Positions 1 to 10,995 of a stretch of DNA of 64,000 bases are shown here, piece by piece (position 1 is the stretch's first letter; each line of letters starts with the position of its first letter). The stretch comes from Massospora cicadina. Its lineage: Eukaryota > Entomophthoromycota > Entomophthoromycetes > Entomophthorales > Entomophthoraceae. A program made the position numbers and the translations under genes. The stretch covers positions 1 to 64,000 of the forward strand of contig JAKSZP010009486.1 in assembly GCA_022478985.1 (NCBI GenBank), given 5' to 3'. The notes below the pieces were generated by a model. The model did not search any database. It had not been told where the DNA came from and was given only the letters and a program-made list of their open reading frames with translations.

Positions 1-191
1 TTATCATTATATACAACCACAAAGATGAACCAGAGATCACCCAGCACACTACTGATAACCCTTTGTAAGTTTGCAGCGCATTATTCAGCCCATTAAGGCA
101 TCACTCAAAATTGGAATATGCCTTGTCTTGTCCAGATAGCTGTAAGCCATTCCTGATCTTCCATCACCTGAATTTGATTAGAGGTGTTAAC

Positions 192-485
192 TTATTTGAG
201 TTTTAAAAACACTTGCAAAATTGGAATTTCTTGGCCAATTGTCTGTTCCAAGAGCAGTGGATAAGGGTCATTGACCGTGATATTGTTAAGGTGGCTGTAA
301 TTCATGCAGGGATGAAAGGAACTATCTGCATTCTTGGCAAAGACATTGGTAGAGGCAACTAGGGATGTCTCCTTAAACCAATACTTCTTTAGCATGTCGT
401 CCATCCTTGCATCAAGGGCAGCCTCCTCCGCCGCCATATGTGGGTACAGTGGGCAGTTTATGTTCACCACTCCCACCAAGTTCAA
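192..485 (-). pseudogene. Start of reverse transcriptase of Gypsy-I
   Basis: The frame contains DARMDDMLKKYWFKE, then SFHPCMNYSHLNNITVNDPYP. This matches the fingers region of gypsy RT (a lysine-rich helix, then the R-x-C-x-DYR-x-LN-x-xT-x-x-x-YP motif). The usual Asp of DYR is Asn. The catalytic YxDD box would lie beyond the window's left edge or in the broken sequence at 1-190. The closest relative here is 11262-11480 in Gypsy-H. Confidence 0.7.
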
Positions 486-529
486 AAATTCAAATTGTAT
501 TCCACAGGTTGGGGAAGGTGATTATCCTT

Positions 530-955
530 TTAAGAATCAAAAATTCTCTGATAGCTCATCAACGTTGCAGGAAAATCAGAAGAAGACCTACAGGAGACAT
601 GAGGAAGTAACAGATCCACAGCTTTGAGCTTTAGTAAGGGTATCCAATATGGGAACTCGCCCTCCATCTGACCATTGTAAAATGACAGCGTGTTAGATTT
701 TAAGTGGATTTGCACATGCTTCAGACGCCACCAACCCACACCCAAAATTACCAGTAACACATGGTTAGGCATCATCAAGAAGTGATTGCAAAAACTAAAC
801 TGGTTAACTGAGATAGGTACTGGGTGCCATATTTTATATGATGGCTGAGAGGCCAACGAGGCGGCCAACACCGCTGGCCCCAGGTCCAAGTCTAGATCAA
901 GCTGCTGGGCCAACTCTGAACTCATGAAGCTGGCCGCTGCTCCAGTGTTGACCAA
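530..955 (-). pseudogene. Retropepsin region of Gypsy-I, active-site Asp changed to Asn
   Basis: This frame opens with VNTGAAASFMSSELAQQL, the retroviral-type aspartic protease core in which D-(S/T)-G-A is expected. Here the catalytic Asp is Asn (codon at 947-949). Downstream PVPISVNQF and the hydrophobic VLLVILGVGWW correspond to the second half of the fold (usually ILGxxWL). Gypsy-H keeps Asp at this place (LDTGAAENLM). The Asp to Asn change is G to A at a position that would have been CpG (GTCGAC to GTCAAC). The enzyme would be inactive even if expressed. Confidence 0.7.
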
Positions 956-1688
956 GGCCTTGAAGACACCTGGCGTGCACCAATACTAATTTTCATTGTT
1001 CTTAAAAATTAGGCGTAATTCTGTTTATTGGAAGGTGCGATCAATTCTGCTTATACCAAAGAAATTGTAATTTAATCAGGGGGAAGATCACGTTTCTTTA
1101 TAGGAGAAAAATTTGAGAGAAAAAGTTATTGGATCACATCCTCTCCAGGATGGACTTCCGTCAACTTACAGACAGGTGAGCTGGAGAAAAACAACTTGGG
1201 TGAAAGGGCGGCTTAAGGCCCTGGAACCAATATGGATACTAATTCAATATTGCAATCAGAACCTGAGGCCAAGTTGGAAAATCCAATAATGAAGTTTTCA
1301 TTTGAGGGAGGGATTCTGATGCAGAGAGCTGCACTAATGTAAGTCTCTGCATTGCAAATTTGATCCACTGTTTCCATAAAGTGGACCAAAAAACGTTATG
1401 AGTGGAGGTTTATTCCAATGCAGTTCAAGACATTGCTTGGAGTACATCCCTGAGGAGATCTATCTCTGTGATTGCTCATGGAAGGCTGCAACTAAAAAAC
1501 CATGCTAGGGACTTTGGCGTTTATAGAGAATAATTTTAACAATCGTTTGGAACATGGTGCAGGATATTCAAAAACTGCCAACGCTACTGCAACAAATGAG
1601 GTATGTTTACCTGACTGACTAGCAGAATGCAAAAGACCTTACACCCACTGACAAGCTTCACCTATAACCGCATAAAAAGGGCAACACC

Positions 1689-2527
1689 CTATTGAGCATT
1701 TGTCAGTGAAGCTGCACTGTTTAATGCAACTGCAGACTGTATTTGCACCTCAGCAAGGGCATTTAAGACCTGATTTGCAACTTTGTGGGAGGGACACTGA
1801 ATCCCCTGTTTGAGGGCAAGCCAAGTGGAAAGAGCAGGCAATGGGGCAACATGACAATGAAGGAATTCTCCAAATCTATATGGGAGCTGCTCACAAAATT
1901 GATGGTTGACCAAAAAACAACAGAAGGCAGGCTACCAACTGCACGTTCATCTGGTAGAGGGTAATTACTGCTGCGCCCATCTCAATGAGGAGGCGGAAAT
2001 AGCTAGAAAAAATGGACTGTCAATTAGTCATAAATGGCAGATAAAGTTTAGACTGGCTTGTTAGTTGGGATGCAGAAGCGCCTAAAAGGCGAGTAAGAAT
2101 ATCAGGGGCATTGTCACTTAAACAACGTTAAAGTGCACGGAAAATGGGTAACAATTGAACGCTGATGTGCCGCAAGCATAAAAAGCAACCCAGCGAGGAA
2201 TCAGGATATTGCAGCTCCAGGTCCAGTGAGCCTGGATGTAAGGAGTTGCAAGATTGGATTGGGAGGTTTAGTTTTCACCGTAGGGGAATTGGGTATGACA
2301 GCATTGACAATAGGGCAGATCCTCGCCTGGGATAGAGTTAGTTGAGTCCACAAAATATCAAGATTTTTCTGGTGGATGGCCTCCACAATTGGTAAGAGTT
2401 CCACAAAATTCTTAACATAATAGCCCAATTGAATGCGATGGGAACCAAAGTTACTAACATGACTGGGATAGCCTAGTTGATATGAGACCTGTGAGGCCAC
2501 ATTAGAAACGTTGCAGTGGTTCAACAA
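1689..2527 (-). pseudogene. Probable remainder of Gypsy-I gag
   Basis: Two short minus-strand frames (2527-2201 and 1913-1689) lie between the Gag module and the protease of Gypsy-I, where the rest of Gag should be. They show no CCHC zinc knuckle and no motif I recognise. They are assigned only by position and strand. The intervening sequence holds stops in all frames. Confidence 0.3.
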
Positions 2528-3151
2528 AAAAAATGAATTTAATAAAATATGTTTGGATTGTGTGAAGTATTTAATGAATTTTAAACAAGAGAATTAACCA
2601 TCAATTTTCTCAGTGTATTACAATTGCATAGACAATCACTTGGGGAATAGCTTAGAAAAGCGTGGGATTGGGGCTTTTGAAATTTAATATAACCTGGAGA
2701 ACTATAAGTGAGGGGAAAATGAACTTATTTTGAACTGACTTTAAAAGTATCAGCAGTGAGCCAAGTTATTGTCAGTTTGTCCACAGATGCCCAAATTGTG
2801 AATTTTCTGCAGTTTCAATGATTAGAGTGATGGCATCTTGCCTGATGGGCAACAGGAACCTCCCAAGACCACCCCACATAGGGGTGGTACTAAGAGATCA
2901 GAAATGGGTTTGGGCACCCAACCTGTCTGCACCTGATCACTCCAGTATCCATTTGGCCTAGAAAGATTTTCAGACAAATATTTTGATAATTTTGGGATTT
3001 GGTTTCAAACTGGTGGCAATATTTTCCAATAGCTAATGCCTTCAGCGAGTTTTGCCAAAGCTTCAACATTAGATGCCTTATTTGCTGAAGGTACATTCAC
3101 ATTGGGCTTTGTTGTTAATAGTTTGGAGCTCTTGGGCCATGATGCAAAAGG

Positions 3152-3466
3152 CTAGTTATCATTAACTTCATTTGAACCTTTCATCCCATTGGGATGCCAA
3201 CTCTCCAATAGCTTGACACAAATTCCCTTGATTTGCAGTAACAATTCAGCTGAAGTTAATACTGGGATAGGTGGTGGGGTCCTCAAAGGGTAATCTGTTA
3301 CCCACCACTTGTCCACCACATGGGCAAGGTCGCCCTGGGAGACAAGAGGGGCAGCTGGCCTTATTGAACACTTTTTGGATGAAAAGAGAAAGCCACCTGG
3401 TTCAAGTGGGGGATGCTCCCCTGGACTTACATTAATGGAATTTCTGAGATTACAGATATCATTCAT
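3152..3466 (-). pseudogene. Gag N-terminal module of Gypsy-I
   Basis: A 104-codon frame contains the pattern GDLAHVVDKWWVTDYPLR followed by PIPVLTSAELLLQI. The same pattern occurs at 9106-9417 (LSHVVDERWVTAYPLR) and 44659-45054 (GDLAHVVDEQWVTAHPLQ), each time at the start of a gypsy internal region. This recurrence is the basis for calling it Gag. No zinc knuckle lies in this piece. The frame runs out after about 100 residues. Known Gag domain databases were not searched, so the name is inferred from position and recurrence. Confidence 0.55.
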
Positions 3467-4418
3467 CAGATCAAGGGGGTATGTGTCAAAGTTAGATTGA
3501 TTAATTGAATATCAAATGAATAATTGTAGTGAAAATGTTCAATTAATTGCTTAAATTACCTTAGTTGCAATAATATTGAGCCAATTAATTGCAATAAAAC
3601 AGATAAAAAATAAAACTGAGATGATTTCCACTAGCTTTTAAAATCATATGCAAATTGAAATCCCATAAGCTCTAAAGAAGAATACTGCACTGTTTCAAAA
3701 TAAATTAATCTTAGTTAAGTCCAAGATTTGGATGGATATCAAACTCAGGCATGTATATGATTAAACTTTTTGTTCAATAAAAATATACTAAATTATGAAA
3801 ACACTATTAAAGTTATTTACTAAAGTGTTAACAAATTCTGATCTACCACCCCAGACTTCAAGAAACTCTCTTCCACCTTTCCTCTCCTAAAATCATATCT
3901 GTGGGAAACTCCAATACCACTATACCCACCATATCTTATATTTGGATGTATCTAGTGTCCTGATCATATTAGATCTAAACCCTTGGTTAAACTACCTCAT
4001 GGTTAGGTACCTTAATCAGGATAGTAGTACACCAGTCCCCACTAGCTGGGCTATGAGGTATATTCAGGAATGGTCAGTTCTGTTCCAAGGGATATGATAC
4101 TAGCTTCTTGTTTCTTATGCAGAAGTGAGGTTCCTGATGGTTTCCCTCCCACCACCAATCACTTGGCTAAAACTGTTTTAATCTATTAATTTCAATTGAT
4201 TATTTTATCTTTTATATTTTATATATAAATATAAATAGATAGATAATTACCAGCCACTCAACAATATTAAATTATACCTTTTGATTTAGTGTTTATTTTA
4301 GTTTTAGTTTTTGTTTCATATTATAAATAGATATATATAAATAACCACCATTTACTCAGAAATAACAACTTAATTGATTCAAAGTCAAGTTTTTTTAGAT
4401 TTTATATATTAGTAGCAT
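3467..4418. other. AT-rich gene-free stretch
   Basis: No frame longer than about 60 codons and no transposon protein motif is visible. The sequence is AT-rich with runs of TAAAATTTA type. The 5' LTR of Gypsy-I should lie here, but no matching second LTR is in the window, so it cannot be marked. Confidence 0.6.
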
Positions 4419-5040
4419 TCATTACTCGTGCTTCACTATGTTGTCTATAGAATTTCAGATATTAAAATTTATTAATTTAGATTTATATCATATATAAAGA
4501 ATAATCACTCAGCCAAATCTAATTGCTCAATTGAATTAACCAAAAACCACCAACCACTCAGGTAAACCTAACTGAACTTGATAAAATAACCGATAACTAA
4601 TCACCCTTTAAAACTAAACTGTGTCCTATCGATTTGAACAAAAGCCATCAACCATTTGGCCAAACAAAAAAACCTATCGAATCTATCAAAAAAACACCAA
4701 AAGGCTACCCAAAACATCTTCATATATTTAAAATCATTGTGTATATGACTTGTTTTCCAAACTATTAAGTCAACTTTTACTTAACTTTCCAAAAGTATTT
4801 ATTAATTAGGGGAACCAAATTAAGCTGCTTTTAAAATTATATAAACCTAACATCCAGATGCCCAAGCTTTGCTACGGTATTTAAAGTTTATCAGCTAAGC
4901 TCATATTGACATAGCCTATAGGTTGTGCCAACGCTACTCTCAAGCCACTGAACCAACAGCTTTGCTGTTGCCCTCATGATTGGTGAATTGATATCCTAAC
5001 TTTACTTAAACTACTTGAAGCCCTAATATTGATTTTTATT

Positions 5041-5310
5041 TAGTTTTGGGTGAGCAATTTGGTGGATTATTTGATATTCACCAATTCTCACCCACTTGCC
5101 CAAATTGATGTTTATATCAGACTTGATTAGTTTCAGGCGAGCGATTTGGGGAATTATTAGCTATAATTGGCTATTCTCACCCACTCGCCCAAATAGATCA
5201 TAACTATCATATCTGGTAGTTTCAGATTCGATAATATTCACCAATTCTCACACACTCTCCCAAATTAGATTGAGCCTATCAGACTCGAAGGTTTCAGGTG
5301 TCAGTCAGTG
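5041..5310. repeat. Three imperfect ~90-bp tandem copies
   Basis: Units starting near 5041, 5129 and 5217 share TAGTTT, then (in the first two) GAGCRATTTGG, then CCAATTCTCACCCACT-like sequence and GCCCAAAT. The third copy has lost the front half. GGGTGAGCAATTTGG and CCAATTCTCACCCAC are nearly inverted copies of each other, so each unit could form a hairpin. A related GAGCGATTTGG occurs at about 40476, beside SINE-2. Confidence 0.55.
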
Positions 5311-5718
5311 AGTGAGTGAATGTGTTTTATTAAGTGGACTAGCCCTTCATTACCATGCTCCACTATGGTGTCTATAGAATTTCAGATATTCAAATTTATT
5401 AATTTAGATTTTATATTATAGATAAACAAAACCAAACAGCCAAATCTACTTGCTTAATCAAATCAACCAAAAACCACCAACCACTCAGGTAAACCTAACT
5501 GAACTTATCAAAACAACCAATAACTAATCACCCCTCAAAACTAAACTGTCATATCGATTCGAACAAAAGCCATCAACCACTCGGCCAAACAAAAAAAACC
5601 TATCGAATCAATCAAATAACACCAAACTGCTACCCGAAACATCTCTTTATACTTAAAATCATTGAGTATGCGATATATCTTTTTTTTAGTACTAGATGGT
5701 CCCTATGCGACATATCTT

Positions 5719-5849
5719 TTAATTTATTCGAGGTGGGTCGACCTTGGGACAAATATACCACACCGAGAATTTTCTAGCCAGTACAGGTTTCGAACTCAAA
5801 ACCTGCACTAGGGGTGGAAGCAGTTTTACCCGCTCGGCTAACCACCCTT
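5719..5849 (-). mobile_element. SINE-1: tRNA-derived SINE with exact 18-bp TSD
   Basis: On the minus strand the element begins with a tRNA-like head. Box A TAGCCGAGCGG lies at 5840-5830 and box B GTTCGAAAC at 5795-5787. Both fit the RNA polymerase III internal promoter consensus (TRGYnnAnnnG and GWTCRAnnC). It is flanked by CCCTATGCGACATATCTT at 5701-5718 and again at 5850-5867, a perfect 18-bp target duplication. A third, imperfect copy (TATGCGATATATCTT at 5668-5682), followed by a T-run, suggests an earlier insertion at the same place. The 3' part (rc of 5722-5765) resembles the end of SINE-2 at 40507-40760. Confidence 0.75.
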
Positions 5850-6356
5850 CCCTATGCGACATATCTTCCAAACTAAAAAATCAACTATTTAACTTGCCAA
5901 AAGTATTTTATTAATTAAGTGAACCAAATTGGGTAGGGTTTTTTAAGATTATATAAAACTAACATCAAGATTTCTGTGCTTTGCTATGGTGTTTAAACTT
6001 TATCAGATAATCCATATTGATAAACCACCAAACCGCTTAGCTAAAACCATTGAATACACCAAATCAACCAATCACCAACTGCCTCGCAAAACTATACTTA
6101 ACAAAATCGAAATCAAAACCACCGACCACTTACCAAAACCAATCAACTTATCGAATCAACCAATCACTAACTTTATTAAAACCGTTAAGCTTATCAATCA
6201 ACCCAAAATCACCAATCACTCGCCGAACCCATTTAAACTAACGAATCAACCGAATATCAAACTTTTCAGCCGTAAAGATATACCGATTTCCAATAAAAAC
6301 ATATAGAATTTTCACTTCTTAAATATAAAACTTTTTATTTTGTTATGAAAATTAAA

Positions 6357-6625
6357 AATCCGGCTTCGAGGTGCACACGGACCCCCTCCTGTCCACCTAT
6401 ATTCAAATTTTCAAAGCTCTACATGCTGTAGTTTTGGCTGGGCATCGTGCACACGCACGCACATACACTTGCTTTTATTAATATGGATGATAGATGATAA
6501 AAAGGGGTGAGGAAAATTATGTCCATCCTAACCAGAAAAGGTTTCGAACCTGTTTTGGCATTTTTACCCCACCTTAGCTTGCGGTTACAGGTTTGTGCAA
6601 CTACACCAGTACTGCGAAATTGCAT
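6357..6625 (-). mobile_element. SINE-3: tRNA-like SINE candidate
   Basis: Box A TGGTGTAGTTG (6608-6598) and box B GGTTCGAAACC (6550-6540) stand about 47 bp apart on the minus strand, spacing usual for a tRNA-type Pol III promoter. Downstream is an A-rich segment containing AATAAAAGC and a (TG)n-like stretch. No clear target duplication was found, so both borders are approximate. A degenerate tRNA gene is possible, but no acceptor stem pairing was apparent. Confidence 0.45.
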
Positions 6626-6804
6626 GACACTATTCTATTTTTGCTTGAAGCATAACTGAATTGCAATCTAATGAATCAGGTATTCTAAATAAATTAGTCA
6701 AATGTGATAAATTATGCAGAGTTAGTATAATATGGATTCGATAAAGAATAACCTGAAACTTGCGTAGCCAGCTTAAAATTCGTGTAGGCTAATCCCAGGT
6801 TAAG

Positions 6805-6810
6805 TATAAA
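6805..6810 (+). promoter_or_regulatory. TATA-like box upstream of cyclin-like gene
   Basis: TATAAA within AAGTATAAAAGC lies about 160 bp before the first ATG of the cyclin-like frame, a plausible position for a fungal core promoter. In AT-rich surroundings this can be chance. Confidence 0.3.
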
Positions 6811-6971
6811 AGCAATTCTAGGGCAGTCGTTTATTTTCCTTATACCTTGATTTGATATTCAGATTGACTACATCCTTAAAAGTAGTGGTTAAGTTCAGCT
6901 GTTTACAATATTATATTTTACCCCACTTTAAGAGCCTACCACTTCTCTTAAACAATTAAAATCAAAGCTAA

Positions 6972-7667
6972 ATGTATAGTAAGTTCCGAAGACTTAACGA
7001 CCAGGACAAAATTATGATGTACCGCTCAACCTTTGTGCTCCATACCATGAATGTAAGGGTGACATGTTATTGTCACAATAGAGGGCATGAATCCACCCTA
7101 CCTAGGGACTTGATGCTGCAACATAATCATCAGTGTGTAAGTTACATTTGCCAATCCTTCACACCATATCTTACACTGTCACTTCCTGTGCCAGCATCGC
7201 CTCCCAACCTTCTAGTTGAACTCTCAATGGCAGTCATCAGTTTGACTTGGGGGATTGATATGTACCCCAGTGGATGCCAATTGATGAAGTTTTTAGAGCT
7301 TGTGACTCAGGTATACTCAGAAGTTCCAGAGGTGATCCATGCCGCCATTTCTTACTGCCTGAGAATTAAATTTAAGATACAGAAAATTTATAGTGATTAC
7401 CTAAAAGGGATTTTAACCAAATCGATGGCTACCCTTCTCTGTTGTCGAAGGATGTTCTTGGCTGCCACCATCTCTGCCTCAAAGTTCCTTTTGGATAGGG
7501 GAATCAGCAACCTTGTTTGGGTATCTTTAACAGGGTTCTCCCTCATGGAGCTGTTTCATACTGAATGTCATTTTTTGATCCTTATTGAGTATGAGCTATC
7601 AATCACTGAAGTTGGTATACACCAAGATATTTCAGCTTTGATGCCTCAACTCTGGGGCACAAACTAA
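6972..7667 (+). CDS. Cyclin-like protein (Pho80/PCL family), probably host gene
   Basis: This frame is open for 231 codons, unusual here because nearly every other frame is shattered. Residues about 78-231 read like the cyclin box of fungal Pho85-type cyclins: LLVELSMAVISLTWGI, EVIHAAISYCLRIKFKI, then CCRRMFLAATISASKFL with LDRGISNLVW, and ELFHTECHFLILIEYELSI. The RR-x-FL...ASKFLxDRxxSNxxW core is characteristic of that family. Such proteins bind a Pho85-like kinase and direct it in cell-cycle or nutrient control. Residues 1-77 show no family signal and may be intron or upstream sequence; GTAAGT occurs at 6978 and 7137, but no splice model I tried keeps the frame. The frame ends soon after the box, so it may be truncated. 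Family assignment is from motif memory. Confidence 0.5.
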   Translation: MYSKFRRLNDQDKIMMYRSTFVLHTMNVRVTCYCHNRGHESTLPRDLMLQHNHQCVSYICQSFTPYLTLSLPVPASPPNLLVELSMAVISLTWGIDMYPSGCQLMKFLELVTQVYSEVPEVIHAAISYCLRIKFKIQKIYSDYLKGILTKSMATLLCCRRMFLAATISASKFLLDRGISNLVWVSLTGFSLMELFHTECHFLILIEYELSITEVGIHQDISALMPQLWGTN

Positions 7668-9105
7668 TATCCAACCTATCTAAATCCCATTTCCAATCTA
7701 GCCAAGTCAACTGATGTCCAGTATCATTCAGACCCTCGCTTCTATTCTTTCAACAATTCAAGCTTGGGGGTTATAATACTTTTCTATTCTTATCCACATT
7801 ACTTTACTACAGGGTCAACTTTTAACACCTTGGTCTGTTCATACTTTGATCTTACTGAACCTCAAGTTGATAAAGAAACTTCTATCTCAGTATATTTTTT
7901 TAGCCTTTATTTATATTTTACTTTTATCTAATATTAAAAATTTATTAGAGATAAGATGACCAGGAGATGTATATATCAAATTCTCAAAGAGCAAAAATAA
8001 TATGAAAAACCTCTAATAAACGAAACTCCTGTAGAGCATCTCAAAATAAAAATCAAACAAAAATACTGCCAAGTGGGAATGCGGCCACACTAACAACTCA
8101 TGGTGGTGGGAGAGGGGGGACTGGAAAAAGTTTGGTATTTATGTCACATCTGGTTATGAATGAGACATAAAGTATAGGCATGGAGCTTCCACAGAGTGAA
8201 GTGCAAGACATTCAAAGGGAGGGATAAAAAACTCAATATGGGCCATGCTGAGGGCCTCAGTCAAAGGTGTTGGGGTCATTTTCAGTACAAATGCGGGTAT
8301 CAGGCATATACAACATTTGTGAGGCGTTTGCAGGGGTAATACCTTTTGGATTAAACCATGATGTTTATGACCAATCTTTCACTATAAAAATGTACAGCTC
8401 GAGGAATATTTTGATTTCAGTTTATGTAGCATGGGGATTTTCAGGAGGGAAGGTTGGCTTGGACATATCCAGGTGTAAATGTGGCAACTGATCTAAGGTA
8501 TTTCTCATAAAGGAACTTTTTTTCTCAGGTGAGAAGCCATAGCTATAGTGAGCTGATGGTCATTAATTATAGTACAGCATTAGCCTTAGGAATATACTAC
8601 TTGGAGTTGGGATGAGCACCAATTTAGTATTCTACACTAACTGATGTCAATTGCTTTAGGTGAGGATGGAATGACTTCTTTGGATTCATCAACCTCATCC
8701 AATAATTCCATGATTGGGTTAATTATAAAGGGCATTAGTGGAAGTAAGAAATGGGTGAGCAAATGGGATGGCGCTTAGGTGGGAATAGTAATCCAAGCCT
8801 GATCCCAATTGGTTGAAATCAATGCTGCTGGTTGAGTAGGTGTGGAGTTAATGGATAATGGTAAATTATCATGCTGCTATATTGATGAATTGGATGAGAG
8901 GGTGGTGATAGTAAAATACCATAATCTGATAATGCTGATGCAGTACCAGAAATGAGGTCAGGTGCGGTAGGGTCAGAGGTTTAAAAACCAGACTTTTCTA
9001 ATGTGGTCTAACTTAAAATAGAGAGGAAAAATCTGTTAAACAAAATCAACATGATTACAAAAGAAATGAACTAAGCTGCAGCAATGTTTACCACAGGGGG
9101 ATCTG
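7668..9105. other. No recognisable gene
   Basis: Only short frames are present (for example 8267-8491, 74 codons, no known motif). The 5' LTR of Gypsy-H should fall in this interval, but no second copy exists in the window to define it. T-rich sequence follows the cyclin-like frame around 7890-7930. Confidence 0.5.
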
Positions 9106-9662
9106 TTGGGCAATGGTGGGGTTTTGATAGCGATGATGAAAGGGACTGTGAGTATAAGTTTTGGGGGAACAACCCTTGTGGCTAAATCGGGAAGAATTCC
9201 ATTTCTAATCAAGAAGGGGAAGAAGCTGAAGGCTGTCCCTATTGTCACTCTGAACAATTTATCTCATGTGGTAGATGAGAGGTGGGTAACAGCGTATCCC
9301 CTAAGAATTGCGCCTCTTCCCCCTCTGCTCACTACCCAAGAGTTAGTGCAGAAAATTTTTGATATGTTTCAGGAGGTGGTGGAAGTTAGAAACCATTGCC
9401 AAGTGGAGGGCTCATAGCAAATTTTCTTCAATATGAGGATTCAACTACCAGGTTAAGTTCCACTGGTGAGAGTAAGTTGAGACTTGCTGGAAGTAAGTCA
9501 ATTGGGTCACTCTTGGGTTTGGAAGAACCATTCTGCTGTTCCCCTCAATCACTGGTGGAAGCAAGCCCATCTCTGACAGGTATGGGCTTGATAAATCCCT
9601 TCACCACTCAATGGAACTGGAAATATGTGGCCTGGTCGTGGGTGCAACCTGCTTTCTGCTAG
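9106..9662 (+). pseudogene. Gag of Gypsy-H
   Basis: The first frame holds LSHVVDERWVTAYPLRIAPL and LLTTQELVQKI, the recurrent N-terminal Gag pattern also seen at 3466-3152 and 44659-45054. The overlapping frame at 9396-9662 contains GLINPFTTQWNWKYVAWSW, which resembles IPNPFPSKWTHPYKGWPWG at 45157-45240 in Gypsy-E, so the similarity extends past a frameshift near 9400. A CCHC knuckle was not found between 9662 and 10690. Confidence 0.55.
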
Positions 9663-10689
9663 TGGAGTTGTTAGAATTGTGCCAAGTGTGATTGCGGTGG
9701 AATCAATATTTTTCAAGTAAATCTGATATCAATATGACCAGGCAGGTAAGACCTGGATTGGTACCAGAAACTATTTGAAAATTGATCTGCCAGGACCAAA
9801 TTGCAAAGGTATTTCTGATAGTAGTTCACTAAGTCCCAGTTACTCATTTGGTGAGAATATAGGGCAGTGGTCCCCAACAGATAGTGTTGTTGCTCCATTT
9901 TTTTTCACTTTTCCATTTTTAGTTAATTTTTTTTAACAATCCAAATTTATTTTTGAGTTTTACAAAGTTATCTGGATAATTTGATGATGGTTTCCATTTT
10001 TGGAATCCCTGGCTAGTGCTCACTGTTTCTTTATTCTTCTTGCATCCCACAATATGGATGGCTGTATCAGAGGTATTCTGGCTGGTGCTTTTGATGGTAA
10101 CTCATCCTGAGTTCTAGCGCAGTCTTATTATTATAGTCACGTTCCATGACATAATGGAGAATCCCCAGATTTTGTCCTTCTCCACCCCTATCTGTAAGTG
10201 GGGTGATGTGATGGTCTTGTGTTATGAATGGATGGCCCATTATTTGGATCATAGTTTTTATGCTGCTGCTAGGGAGTATTTCCTACCTGATAATGGTGAT
10301 ATTTCCTCCAATATTAAATGTAAAAGAGCTTGTTCCCTATTTCCCCCACGCCCTGGATAGCTTGGTCAGTTCTCAAGTGTGGGTGTGTTGTTTATCCCTG
10401 CGCCCACTTTTCTGCCTCCCCAATCTGTTGTTTTATGATTTGGTAATAGTATTCTTGTAATCAATTTAGATGCTTTGGGGTAGCAGAATTATGTGAATCC
10501 ATTGGTGGCTTTGTTGTCTGCTGGCCAACCGCTAGAGGTTGAGGTTGTTCAGGTAACTAGAACCATGGTTTCTTCCCCAAGGATGGCCCAGCGGATGGTC
10601 TGGCAATTACTCATTTTCCCCAGCTATATCTCATAAAGTTGCTAATTAGCAAGATCAGATTTACTTTCCGTTACCTTTTAATTCAGTTG

Positions 10690-10995
10690 GGATCTCAGGT
10701 GGTGTCCTCTGAGTCTCCCTTGGATACTGGAGCAGCTGAGAACCTTATGAGCTTGTAGGTCACTCAGGATTAAAACCTGGATTTTGATGCAGGGTCCCAG
10801 GTACTAGTGCATCATCAGCATTTGATAACTTGCTATACAGTGAGACGACCCAGACCATTCTCAGTGAATGCATTTGACTTCTGTGACTGGTTAACCGCAG
10901 TGCTGGATTTGTTATTTCCCATTATCCTTGGGGTTGTTGGTAGCGGTGGCAACAGGTTAGCATTAACACAGAGCTCAGCCTTTTGTCTTTTGTAA
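10690..10995 (+). pseudogene. Retropepsin of Gypsy-H
   Basis: SPLDTGAAENLMSL gives the aspartic protease active site with Asp retained. A stop follows directly (TAG before the next VTQ), and the frame shifts. Further on PFSVNAFDFCDWL and LLFPIILGVV match the hydrophobic C-terminal half seen in Gypsy-I. Two or three lesions separate the halves. Confidence 0.65.

Larger units (their letters stand above)
1..3466 (-). mobile_element. Gypsy-I: decayed Ty3/gypsy remnant, cut by window edge
   Basis: Reading the minus strand from right to left gives a Gag-like module (3466-3152), weaker gag-like stretches (2527-1689), a retropepsin start (955-530) and the beginning of reverse transcriptase (485-192), the order expected of a gypsy polyprotein. 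Every domain sits in a separate short frame with stops between, so the copy is dead. The rest of RT, RNase H and integrase would lie left of the window. No LTR could be delimited. Gypsy-H (9106-12815, opposite strand) has matching motifs in all three recognisable domains and belongs to the same family. Confidence 0.75.
4419..6305. repeat. Irregular tandem array of four long units
   Basis: A landmark of the form GCTTTGCTATGGTGT, followed by an AGTTTATCAG-like stretch, recurs near 4426, 4869, 5357 and 5976, starting units of about 440-620 bp. The units near 4430-4915 and 5357-6020 align best: both carry the segment CCAAAAACCACCAACCACTC and a shared 3' part with AAAAGTATTT and ATTATATAAA. Inside the units a motif like ACCAATCACTCGCC followed by an ATCGAATCAACC-like stretch repeats about every 40-45 bp, most regularly at 6050-6290. 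The second long copy is lengthened by a SINE. No protein is encoded. Confidence 0.6.

Noticed and set aside
5986..6306. Open plus-strand frame of 106 codons rich in Asn, Pro, Thr and Ile
   Set aside because: It is a translation of the low-complexity repeat array; a second frame over the same bases is equally open.
8267..8491. 74-codon plus-strand frame
   Set aside because: No motif, no neighbouring signal, length expected by chance.
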